From JAWKTT01 sp041398965 (lineage in GTDB: Bacteria; Planctomycetota; Planctomycetia; Planctomycetales; Planctomycetaceae), in NCBI GenBank assembly GCA_041398965.1, contig JAWKTT010000064.1:1-12293 (forward strand): a DNA stretch of 12,293 bases, given 5' to 3'. The notes below the pieces were generated by a model, which was given only the letters and a program-made list of their open reading frames with translations, made no database searches and was not told where the DNA came from. Positions 1-6,472 of the stretch are shown piece after piece (within the stretch, counting starts at the first letter, position 1; each line of letters starts with the position of its first letter). Position numbers and translations under genes: made by a program.

Positions 1-592
1 GGTCTTGAATCGCTTCCACCAGATCGGTTCCGTCGACATTCGAGACAAATCGGAAGTTCATGCTGCGATCGCTATAAGACTTGAGCGATTCATAAGCCAT
101 GACCGGACCGAGGTCGGAACCACCAATTCCGATATTGACTATGTTGCGAATTCGCCGACCGGTTTGCCCCTTCCACTCGCCGTCGCGAACACGGCGGACA
201 AAGTTCGTCATCTTGTCGAGCACCGCGTGAACCTGGGGCACAATGTTCATGCCATCGACGTTGATCGTTCGCTCGCGCGGGGTACGCAACGCCACATGCA
301 GTACGGCCCGATTCTCCGTCAAGTTCACGATATCGCCACGAAACATCGCATCAATTCGTGCGCGCAATCCAGATTCCACCGCGAGAGCGACGAGGAGTTC
401 GATGGTTTCATCTGTGATCCGGTTCTTCGAATAGTCGAAGTGGATCCCCAAGGAATCGATCGTCATCCGCTCGCCACGATTCGGGTCACGCTGGAACAGG
501 TCTCGCAGGTTCCAGTCGCGGACCTTTGCCAAGTGGGCTTCAAGATTCTTCCACGAAGTACGACTCGTGAGGGAATTGGCAGTAGTCGTCAT
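1..592 (-). CDS. pgi: Glucose-6-phosphate isomerase, N-terminal part (runs off left edge)
   Basis: Cytoplasmic enzyme interconverting glucose 6-phosphate and fructose 6-phosphate in glycolysis and gluconeogenesis. Reading the minus strand from ATG at 592-590 gives 197 residues, open to the window edge. Family landmarks are in order: WKNLEAH (res. 14-20), FDYSKNRIT (52-60), NLTENRAVLH (90-99; the family's N-x-T-E-x-R-A-V-L-H block), then NIGIGGSDLGP (153-163), the phosphosugar-binding loop, followed by FVSNVDGTD. E. coli Pgi has about 550 residues, so roughly two thirds is missing. No in-frame upstream ATG is seen before the 5' region, and the N-terminus has normal family length, so this start is preferred; no Shine-Dalgarno is visible before it. 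An 11-bp inverted repeat lies about 60 bp upstream. The family call is very secure; only completeness of the gene is unknown. Confidence 0.96.
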   Translation of the reverse strand, partial: MTTTANSLTSRTSWKNLEAHLAKVRDWNLRDLFQRDPNRGERMTIDSLGIHFDYSKNRITDETIELLVALAVESGLRARIDAMFRGDIVNLTENRAVLHVALRTPRERTINVDGMNIVPQVHAVLDKMTNFVRRVRDGEWKGQTGRRIRNIVNIGIGGSDLGPVMAYESLKSYSDRSMNFRFVSNVDGTDLVEAIQD

Positions 593-650
593 ATCGGTGT
601 TTCGATGGAGTTGAGATGCGAATTCAATGGAGAATTGGGGCGCGAGCCAA

Positions 651-686
651 TGATTGTTCGATGACTCATGTGAACTCGAACAATCA
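651..686. promoter_or_regulatory. Perfect 11-bp inverted repeat upstream of pgi
   Basis: TGATTGTTCGA (651-661) is repeated as its exact reverse complement TCGAACAATCA (676-686), with 14 bases between. Half-site centres are 25 bp apart. It sits 59 bp upstream of the pgi ATG, on the side where its promoter should be. It could be a regulator binding site or a stem-loop in the pgi leader; no recognisable -10/-35 pair was found next to it. The repeat is certain, its role is inference. Confidence 0.4.
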
Positions 687-910
687 CTCGACTGTGGACT
701 CAGTTAACCTGTCTTCGTGTAACGACAGTGCCCATTCCCCGCGGGGCGCCCGACCAGATTCGTCGGGATGTCGGCTGGGAGATTGAGGATACCCTGAAGA
801 GGGGCAATTGCAATCGCTGCCAGGAAGGACCAACCCAGTCAACTCGATGATTCCCCCACTCAACAACGCCCCAGTCCGGGCTTTCACAGGCCCCTTTGTT
901 TCTCCATGTT

Positions 911-1110
911 GAGGAGTTGTCGGATGTGGTTGGGGCATTCCCCACATTGCAACTCCTCGAACCGGAGGCGTCAGCCGACACGAAACTCCTTCTCCCCCGG
1001 AGACGACGCTCCGACTTCAGACCACGTTCCCACGGGGGGAGAAGGAGAGGCTGACAACAAAGATCACCCGTTGGCGAGGATCACAATCCGGGGAATGCAC
1101 CCCTTCCGAG
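911..1110. repeat. Long imperfect inverted repeat (REP/MITE-like hairpin element)
   Basis: The two halves are reverse complements in several co-linear blocks. CTCCTTCTCCCCC (986-998) pairs perfectly with GGGGGAGAAGGAG (1035-1047). Moving outward, GTCAGCC (970-976) pairs with GGCTGAC (1049-1055), TCCTCG (954-959) with CGAGGA (1075-1080), ATTG (946-949) with CAAT (1084-1087), and GGGGCATTCCCC (932-943) matches inverted GGGGAATGCACCCC (1090-1103). The blocks keep their order and roughly their spacing, so arms of about 70 bp surround a 36-nt centre. A smaller hairpin is nested at the left: GAGGAGTTG (911-919) with CAACTCCTC (950-958). No transposase is present. It could be a non-autonomous mobile element, a REP-like intergenic repeat, or a structured transcript. 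Confidence 0.6.
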
Positions 1111-1320
1111 TGGGGAATCGACGGAGGCGTTGTCGCTAAACCAACTGTGCTTCGCACTCTGCAGATTGTTTCTTGACAGGCCAGACTGTCGCAGGACCGG
1201 AGCCGCCAATCGACGACGATATCGGGCGACTCGTCATGTTTTACTCGGGATGTCTGGTTTCTCTTCAGCAACAACGAATGATCAGATCCTGCCGAAGCTG
1301 TGGGTTAGCAATTGAATCCC

Positions 1321-1336
1321 ATCAGTCGAAACTGAT
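1321..1336 (+). other. Small perfect hairpin in leader of DUF1501 gene
   Basis: ATCAGT (1321-1326), a CGAA loop, then ACTGAT (1331-1336) form a 6-bp stem about 90 bp before the DUF1501 start. A second short pairing follows (CCCT near 1353 with AGGG near 1364). No T-tract follows, so it does not look like a terminator. Function unknown; such a short stem may be chance. Confidence 0.25.
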
Positions 1337-1426
1337 AGCATTCAGTTCACTCCCCTCTGTGAAGGGTGTGTGCGGAGGAAGATGGGCGAGGAGTCAGTGA
1401 CGTATCTTGCTGAGGGAGTCAAGAGG

Positions 1427-2896
1427 ATGACAGTGCCGAATGTTCATCGTCGTCGGATGTTGATCGCATCCACCTTCGGACTGGCAGGTGTGGCGACATT
1501 CGGTAGTGGGTTGAGACTACGAGCGGACGACGCAAATGAGGTGATGGAATCCGGTTCCTCGACGGGTGGTCAGGTTGAGTCGACGAGAACGATCGGCGGG
1601 AAGGCGAAGTCAACGATCCTGTTCTTCCTCTGCGGCGGAGCGTCGCATGTCGATACCTGGGACATGAAGCCGCAGGCTCCGCTGGAGTATCGTGGTCCCT
1701 TTCAAACGATTGAGACGTCGGCCCCTGGAATTCAGTTGTGCGAGCATCTCCCCCGACTCGCCCAGCAGGCACATCACTTAGCGTTGGTCCGATCAATTGA
1801 TGGGAAGGTCAACACGAACGATCATCACGCGGGGTATTACCACAATCTGACGGGGCATGTTCCAGACGTCACGTTCTTAACGCAGGGGAACAATCGAACC
1901 CCCTATCCCGACGACTGGCCGTTCATCGGTTCGGTGGTCGCTTCCAAACGAGCACGGCATCCGACTCTTCCCAGTGCGATCACGCTGCCGCATATGCCGA
2001 GTCGGGCCCCCTACACCCGTCCGGGTCAGTTTTCCGCCCGACTCGGTGTCGAGCACGATCCGCTGTATGTCATGGGCAGTGATGAGCAACCGATGACGTT
2101 TCGTGCGCCTTCTCTGGAACTGCTGCAGGGAACCGACGGGGCGAGGATCGATGCTCGACGTCAACTGTTGCAGTCAGTTGAAGCGGCCGCCCGAGACTTC
2201 GACCGTGTCGCCGATGCGGCCCAGTGGACCCGTCAGCAAGAGAGAGCCTTTTCGCTGCTCGTCTCATCGAAAACAACTTCGGCATTCGATGTCAGCCAGG
2301 AACCGGTCGAAGTTCGCCAGCGATACGGCGAGACGATCAACGGGATGAGCTTACTTGCGGCCCGACGACTGGTCGAGGCGGGTGTTCCGTTTGTCACGGT
2401 CTTCTGGCTCGGGAAGGGGATCAACTCCCCACTTGCGAAGAAGTGCCGCAGTGGCGGGAGTTGGGACACGCACGGCAACAACTTCGCATGCCTCAAGGAG
2501 GACCTGCTCCCCGAGTTCGATCGGGCGTTTTCTGCACTCATCGAAGACCTGGCGATCCGGGGAATGCTGGACGAAACTCTCGTCATGGTGACGAGCGAGA
2601 TGGGTCGCAAACCGAAGATCGGCGATCCACGCTCGGGTGGCGAGACCGGAGCCGGTCGCGACCATTGGACACACTGCCTCACCGACTTGCTCGCCGGTGG
2701 GGGCATTCAAGGAGGGCATCCGTATGGATCGAGTGATCGCTATGGGGAATACCCTGCCGAGAATCCGACAACCCCAGCCGATGTCGCGAGCACCGTCTAT
2801 CACGCCATGGGAGTAACCGACCTCATGACAACCGACAAGCAGGGGCGGCCGTATCATCTCCTCCCTGACGGAAAGCCATTGTTGTCGTTGTTCTAG
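1427..2896 (+). CDS. DUF1501 family protein, Tat-exported (alkaline-phosphatase/sulfatase-like fold)
   Basis: 489 residues from ATG 1427. Domains: a Tat-type signal (HRRRMLIASTFGLAGVATFGSG, broken by position only: twin Arg at res. 8-10, hydrophobic stretch 11-28), then the DUF1501 domain to the end. Landmarks are GGASHVDTWDMKP (70-82), NDHHAGYYHNLTGH (about 131-144), SWDTHGN (345-351), TSEMGR (389-394), RDHW (411-414) and a C-terminal GKPLLSLF. Asp, His and Glu residues in these blocks match metal-binding positions expected of the alkaline-phosphatase superfamily to which DUF1501 is related; the substrate is unknown. The frame is open further upstream to ATG 1370, but GAGGGAG lies 8 nt before 1427 and the Tat motif then sits at the N-terminus, so 1427 is chosen. 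DUF1501 genes often adjoin DUF1549/DUF1553 cytochrome-like genes; here the neighbour, 48 bp downstream, is an oxidoreductase, suggesting one transcription unit. Confidence 0.92.
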   Translation: MTVPNVHRRRMLIASTFGLAGVATFGSGLRLRADDANEVMESGSSTGGQVESTRTIGGKAKSTILFFLCGGASHVDTWDMKPQAPLEYRGPFQTIETSAPGIQLCEHLPRLAQQAHHLALVRSIDGKVNTNDHHAGYYHNLTGHVPDVTFLTQGNNRTPYPDDWPFIGSVVASKRARHPTLPSAITLPHMPSRAPYTRPGQFSARLGVEHDPLYVMGSDEQPMTFRAPSLELLQGTDGARIDARRQLLQSVEAAARDFDRVADAAQWTRQQERAFSLLVSSKTTSAFDVSQEPVEVRQRYGETINGMSLLAARRLVEAGVPFVTVFWLGKGINSPLAKKCRSGGSWDTHGNNFACLKEDLLPEFDRAFSALIEDLAIRGMLDETLVMVTSEMGRKPKIGDPRSGGETGAGRDHWTHCLTDLLAGGGIQGGHPYGSSDRYGEYPAENPTTPADVASTVYHAMGVTDLMTTDKQGRPYHLLPDGKPLLSLF

Positions 2897-2944
2897 TTCT
2901 GACGCCCTCGACTCTCATTCATTCTGGAATCTGGAGCATCACTC

Positions 2945-4276
2945 ATGCTGAACCGTCGCCAATTCTTGCAGTCGTCCGCCCTCGCCAGCGTCACCTTTGC
3001 GGCTCCCGCCATTGTGCGCGGCGAGAACCTCAACTCCCGCTTACAAATGGCAGCTATCGGCTGCGATGGAAAGGGATGGTCGGACCTCAAAGAGATGCAC
3101 GACCATCCGCAGGTCAAGCATGTCGGCTTCTGTGACATCGATCTGGCACGTACCACACGGGTTAAAGAGTTAGCCCCCGATGTCCCTATCTTTCAGGACT
3201 ATCGCGAGATGTTCACGAAGCTTGACGGGAAGATCGATGCCGTCACCGTGTCGACGCCCGATCATATGCACGCCTTCATCTCGTTAGATGCCATGCGCCG
3301 CGGCATGCATGTCTACTGCCAGAAGCCACTGACTCACAACGTCTGGGAGTCGCGACAGATGACACGGCAAGCTGCGAAGTCCAAAGTCATCACCCGACTG
3401 GGAAATCAGATTCATTCGCATAGCTTCTATCTGTCGACCGTACAGGCGATCCAAGAGGGAGTCATCGGAAAGGTGAAACGTGTTCACTCCTGGTGTGCAG
3501 CGACCGGACACGGGAAATCATTTCACATCAGCCGACCCACCAATCCCGTCGCTCCCCCCGCAACGCTTGACTGGGAGAAGTGGATCGGTGTCGCACCAAT
3601 GCGGCCCTATGGGGGAGACAAAGTTTATCATCCGTGGGGCTGGCGAGACTGGCAGGATTTCGGAAACGGCGCCCTCGGAGACTTCGGCTGCCATATCCTC
3701 GACCCGGTGTTCTCGGCGTTGAAAATCGTCGGCGCCCCCAAGACGATTTTGGCTGATCACACTGGCATCAACGACGAAGTCTGGCCCGCACAGACAACCG
3801 TCGACTACATGTTCCCCGGCACCGAATACACCTCCGCCGACACGCTCGCAATTACGTGGAACGATGGCGGACGGCTCCCTTCAGTAAGTGGGTCGCATCT
3901 GGCCACCACTGTCGCGCTCCCCCGCAGTGGCTCGCTCTTCATCGGCGAAACCGGCAGCCTGGTCCTCCCTCATGTTGGTGCTCCCACTGTCTATCGCACG
4001 ACCGATCATGCTGGCGAACCGATCCCGTTACTCCCTTCACTCAATCACTACCACGGCTGGGTCGACGGTTGCATCAGCCAGACGCAACCGAGCGACGGCT
4101 TCGCTTACGGTGGACCTCTGACCGAAGCCGTCCTACTCGGAAACATCGCCGTCCGCTACCGCAATGAAACCCTCCACTGGGACGCCGAAAACCTAAGCAT
4201 CACCAACAACACCACCGCCAACAAATGGCTCACCCGCCCCTATCGTGACGGCTGGAACATCGAACCGGTAACGTAA
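2945..4276 (+). CDS. Gfo/Idh/MocA family oxidoreductase, Tat-exported
   Basis: 443 residues. The N-terminus NRRQFLQSSA (res. 3-12) plus a short hydrophobic stretch ending near APAIVRGE is a clear Tat signal, so the enzyme is probably exported with its nucleotide already bound. A Rossmann domain follows: AAIGCDGKGW (36-45) is the glycine loop, FCDID (62-66) the second strand end, VSTPDHMHA (102-110) the family's T-P-x-x-x-H block, and HVYCQKPLT (122-130) the position of the usual E-K-P motif, here Q126-K127-P128. The rest is the alpha/beta substrate domain. The family oxidises or isomerises sugars and cyclitols with NAD(P); the substrate here cannot be told. GGAG lies 8 nt before the ATG. It follows the DUF1501 gene by 48 bp on the same strand, so both probably belong to one operon for periplasmic sugar chemistry. 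Confidence 0.93.
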   Translation: MLNRRQFLQSSALASVTFAAPAIVRGENLNSRLQMAAIGCDGKGWSDLKEMHDHPQVKHVGFCDIDLARTTRVKELAPDVPIFQDYREMFTKLDGKIDAVTVSTPDHMHAFISLDAMRRGMHVYCQKPLTHNVWESRQMTRQAAKSKVITRLGNQIHSHSFYLSTVQAIQEGVIGKVKRVHSWCAATGHGKSFHISRPTNPVAPPATLDWEKWIGVAPMRPYGGDKVYHPWGWRDWQDFGNGALGDFGCHILDPVFSALKIVGAPKTILADHTGINDEVWPAQTTVDYMFPGTEYTSADTLAITWNDGGRLPSVSGSHLATTVALPRSGSLFIGETGSLVLPHVGAPTVYRTTDHAGEPIPLLPSLNHYHGWVDGCISQTQPSDGFAYGGPLTEAVLLGNIAVRYRNETLHWDAENLSITNNTTANKWLTRPYRDGWNIEPVT

Positions 4277-4279
4277 ACC

Positions 4280-4475
4280 ATCGTCGGTATATTCCCCTTT
4301 GAATAAGTGCCCCATGGTGAAAGCGAAAGCCGACGCGAGTCACGTAGCAGCCCGTTGAAAAACGACCGTGGGTCAGATTTTCTAATCTGACAAGAGCATC
4401 TCGAACGTTTGTTTCCGAGACATCAAACGGCACCATGGCAGGCTGGAAAGCCTGTCCCACGTTTATCAACAGGCT
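4280..4475. repeat. Planctomycete-type dispersed intergenic repeat (VGQAFQPA class)
   Basis: Reverse-strand translation of this stretch contains VGQAFQPA, VRLENLTHG and FSTGCYVTRVGFRFHHG. I remember such strings in many spurious hypothetical proteins of planctomycete genomes, which points to a multi-copy DNA repeat rather than a gene; I could not search for copies. Two compact hairpins lie inside: GTCAGATT (4372-4379) with AATCTGAC (4384-4391), and CAGGCT (4439-4444) with AGCCTG (4449-4454). CAGGCTGGAA occurs at 4439-4448 and again at 4470-4479. The element's exact ends cannot be fixed from one copy. Confidence 0.55.
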
Positions 4476-4482
4476 GGAAGGA

Positions 4483-4515
4483 CGAAACACGCCAAAATGA
4501 CCTGTTTCGGTTTTT
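4483..4515 (+). terminator. Weak candidate terminator after the DUF1501-oxidoreductase unit
   Basis: CGAAACA (4483-4489) pairs with TGTTTCG (4503-4509) across a 13-nt loop and is followed by G and TTTTT (4511-4515). Orientation suits the plus-strand operon that ends at 4276. The stem is short and AT-rich and lies 207 bp past the stop codon, so this is tentative. Confidence 0.3.
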
Positions 4516-4733
4516 CGGCCAGTTGTTGTGCTTATTGGGGATGGTCTACGAGGAGCCATCCGACATTAGAGAACAGATCGGAGGGGCGAGGGTGCGATGA
4601 GTTCGCTGCGGGTCAGGGGCGAGTCAAACAACTCGCGACCTGAGAACAGTTCAATGTTGCGGAAGACGAGTTAGTGGCCACTCCACTATCGCGACTGGTA
4701 TTGTCTTGAGATCGTCATTGGCACTCACTGCGA

Positions 4734-6221
4734 TTACGTCACGGGGGTGTGGACCCAGTCGAGCAGTGGTCGGACGGCACCGGCCACTTGTCGAGTGATG
4801 CCGTTGAGTCCGGTGTCGGGGACGATGTCGAGGTTCAAGACTCCCCCTTTCGACACGACCGGGACTGTGCCATCGCGATAGAGGAGCACGTCGATCAAAT
4901 GGACTCCGTCATTGAGCAGTCGCCCCGGAATCTGACAGCAAAACTCGTGGCGACGGCAATCGAGTTCGACCGGAGCGGCTGTTGTAACGAACCGCAAGGC
5001 CCGTCCGGCATCGCAGAACTGCAACACGACCGTGACCTGTTGATGAGGGATCGAACTGTTCACCAGCACGGAAACCTCAAACGACATCTGGGGAGAGATT
5101 CGGGTCTCCGTCGGAACCCCTTTAATCTTCGCTCCGAGCAGTTGCAGTGCCATGTCTCCCGGGACACTGTCCGGCGACCAGTAGTGCTCGCGTCGCTCGC
5201 TGCCCACTTCGGCTTCGTAGTAGTTGACGACATCGTCCGTCGTGCCATCTTGCACAAGTCGCCCCGATTTCAACAGTAAGACACGTGTGCAAAGAGTGCG
5301 AATGGCGCGCATGTTATGGCTCACGAAGACGATCGTTCGACCGCTCTTCGAGACCTGACCCATCTTGTCGAGACAGCGAGCCTGAAACTTCGCGTCGCCG
5401 ACTGCTAAGACTTCGTCAACCAGTAACACCTCCGGCTCGAGATGAGCGGCAACCGAAAAGGCAAGACGGGTGTGCATGCCACTGGAGTAACGTTTGACTG
5501 GAGTATCCAGGAACCGTTCGATTCCCGCGAACGCCACGATTTCGTCGAACTTCCCTTTGATCTCTCCTTTCGTCATTCCCAGGATGGCCCCATTGAGAAA
5601 CACATTCTCTCGACCAGTCAACTCGGGATGGAAACCGGTCCCCACTTCCAGCAAACTCCCGACTCGTCCCGCGATGCCAACCCTTCCCGAGGTCGGGCGG
5701 GTGATGCGAGTGAGAATCTTGAGCAGGGTACTCTTCCCCGCGCCGTTGCCGCCGATCAAGCCGATCACTTCACCGGCTGAGACTTCAAAGTTGATGTCCT
5801 GCAACGCCCAGAGTGTCGTCTCATGCATCGCCATGGCATCGGCATCAAGCGGGTTGACCAAATCTGCGCTCGAAGCGATCCCTTCCTGGTCGCTGCTTTG
5901 CAGTTCCGATGTCAGGACTTCGTCGTCGGGTGCTTGATGCCTCCGGGGCAGCAGGGTGTCTGGCAGATGCGAAGTTGAAGCATTCGTCGATGAGTCGCGA
6001 TGTATGGACTCGCTGCCGTTCTCACTCTGGGAGATGGACTCTTCCTCCGTCATGCCCCCCATGGCGATGGTTGGCTGCGATTGCATTGCCGAGGAGCGGA
6101 TCATTCGCCAAGGAGCGGTGACGAATCGATGCAGTCGTTCGGCGAACAGTCCATCAATCGGTGCTGCTCCGAGCCGAAACTTCTTCGAGACCCCCTCGAC
6201 GAGAATTGTCGCGTCCTTCAA
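4734..6221 (-). CDS. ABC transporter ATPase, Wzt/TagH-type polysaccharide export, with long polar insertion
   Basis: Probable motor subunit of an ABC-2 exporter for O-antigen, teichoic-acid-like or other surface polysaccharide, acting at the inner membrane. Numbering from the first possible codon (TTG 6284): beta-1 TILVEGVSKKFRLG (26-39); a polar Ser/Glu/Asp-rich stretch (about 66-155); LWALQDINFEV (158-168); Walker A GGNGAGKS (178-185); signature YSSGM (266-270); Walker B LLVDE (287-291); H-loop SHN (322-324). After about 355 comes a beta-rich C-terminal domain like the substrate-binding domain of Wzt proteins. Start: TTG 6221 has GGAG six bases upstream and places beta-1 at the normal distance from the N-terminus, giving 495 residues; GTG 6245 and TTG 6284 are open alternatives without a good ribosome site. 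The gene follows the 686-residue protein gene on the same strand. No Wzm-type permease is in the window. The function class is secure, the cargo unknown. Confidence 0.88.
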   Translation of the reverse strand: MKDATILVEGVSKKFRLGAAPIDGLFAERLHRFVTAPWRMIRSSAMQSQPTIAMGGMTEEESISQSENGSESIHRDSSTNASTSHLPDTLLPRRHQAPDDEVLTSELQSSDQEGIASSADLVNPLDADAMAMHETTLWALQDINFEVSAGEVIGLIGGNGAGKSTLLKILTRITRPTSGRVGIAGRVGSLLEVGTGFHPELTGRENVFLNGAILGMTKGEIKGKFDEIVAFAGIERFLDTPVKRYSSGMHTRLAFSVAAHLEPEVLLVDEVLAVGDAKFQARCLDKMGQVSKSGRTIVFVSHNMRAIRTLCTRVLLLKSGRLVQDGTTDDVVNYYEAEVGSERREHYWSPDSVPGDMALQLLGAKIKGVPTETRISPQMSFEVSVLVNSSIPHQQVTVVLQFCDAGRALRFVTTAAPVELDCRRHEFCCQIPGRLLNDGVHLIDVLLYRDGTVPVVSKGGVLNLDIVPDTGLNGITRQVAGAVRPLLDWVHTPVT

Positions 6222-6241
6222 ATCAAGCTCCGTATCAAGGG

Positions 6242-6400
6242 TCACATTCGCGAACACTCGCCGCCAGGCAGCTTCGCTCGCCAATCAATCTCGTATTCTG
6301 GTTGACGTATTTCCTGTCGACTCACCGCCATTACGTTCATGCCCAGAGACGCTGGGGCCGGTTGAGGATCATCGCGGTCGGCATTTCGCTTCCACTCCAC
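6242..6400 (-). CDS. Doubtful 52-residue ORF before the ABC ATPase gene
   Basis: GTG 6400-6398 has GAGG five bases upstream and opens a 52-codon frame whose product begins VEWKRNADRDDPQPAPASLG and ends with LPGGECSRM. Its TGA (6244-6242) overlaps a possible GTG start of the ABC ATPase (6245-6243), the arrangement seen in translationally coupled genes. I do not recognise the product; it has no membrane segment and no known motif. It fills most of the 250-bp gap between the two minus-strand genes. It could equally be chance open frame or leader sequence; evidence is limited to the Shine-Dalgarno and the overlap. Confidence 0.2.
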   Translation of the reverse strand: MEWKRNADRDDPQPAPASLGMNVMAVSRQEIRQPEYEIDWRAKLPGGECSRM

Positions 6401-6472
6401 CCGTGCCTCGCATTTTGCGGTTTGCGCACACAGGAAACATCAATGGAATCGCCGCTCGCTCGTTTAACGGTC

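Larger units (their letters stand above)
593..1426. other. 834-bp non-coding region between pgi and DUF1501 gene
   Basis: No open frame here has a convincing start, Shine-Dalgarno or recognisable product; the short frames on both strands have low-complexity, Arg/Ser/Pro-rich translations typical of non-coding GC-rich DNA. It contains the pgi-proximal inverted repeat (651-686), a small hairpin near 707-726 (CTGTC/GACAG), the long imperfect inverted repeat (911-1110) and a short hairpin at 1321-1336. It must also hold the divergent promoters of pgi (minus) and the DUF1501 gene (plus). A TTGACA at 1173-1178 has no matching -10 box at the right distance, so no promoter is called. Confidence 0.6.
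4277..4733. other. 457-bp non-coding region between convergent genes
   Basis: This separates the oxidoreductase (plus) from the ABC ATPase (minus), so both transcripts should end here. It holds a dispersed-type repeat (about 4280-4475), a weak terminator-like hairpin at 4483-4515 and an imperfect stem at 4613-4643 (TCAGG + GCGAGT paired with ACTCGC + CCTGA) that lies just beyond the ABC stop codon but lacks a T-tract. No coding frame here looks real. Confidence 0.6.

Noticed and set aside
5..664. 219-codon open frame on the plus strand opposite pgi
   Set aside because: Its frame overlaps the minus-strand pgi coding region, which has unmistakable isomerase motifs. The plus-strand product matches no family and has no Shine-Dalgarno.
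1173..1178. TTGACA as a -35 box for the DUF1501 operon
   Set aside because: No -10-like hexamer is found 16-18 bp downstream; the sequence there is GC-rich.
684..1274. Several short frames on both strands in the pgi-DUF1501 gap
   Set aside because: Arg/Ser/Pro-rich low-information translations, no ribosome sites, and they cross the long inverted repeat. Treated as non-coding.
1370..1426. 19-residue N-terminal extension of the DUF1501 protein
   Set aside because: It would bury the twin-arginine motif behind extra residues; GAGGGAG is correctly spaced before the ATG at 1427.
4230..4559. 109-codon minus-strand frame containing VGQAFQPA
   Set aside because: It starts within repeat DNA and runs into the 3' end of the oxidoreductase gene on the other strand. 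The string is best explained as a translated intergenic repeat, not a protein.
4749..5279. 176-codon open frame on the plus strand
   Set aside because: Antisense to the C-terminal domain of the ABC ATPase, with no recognisable domain and no ribosome site.
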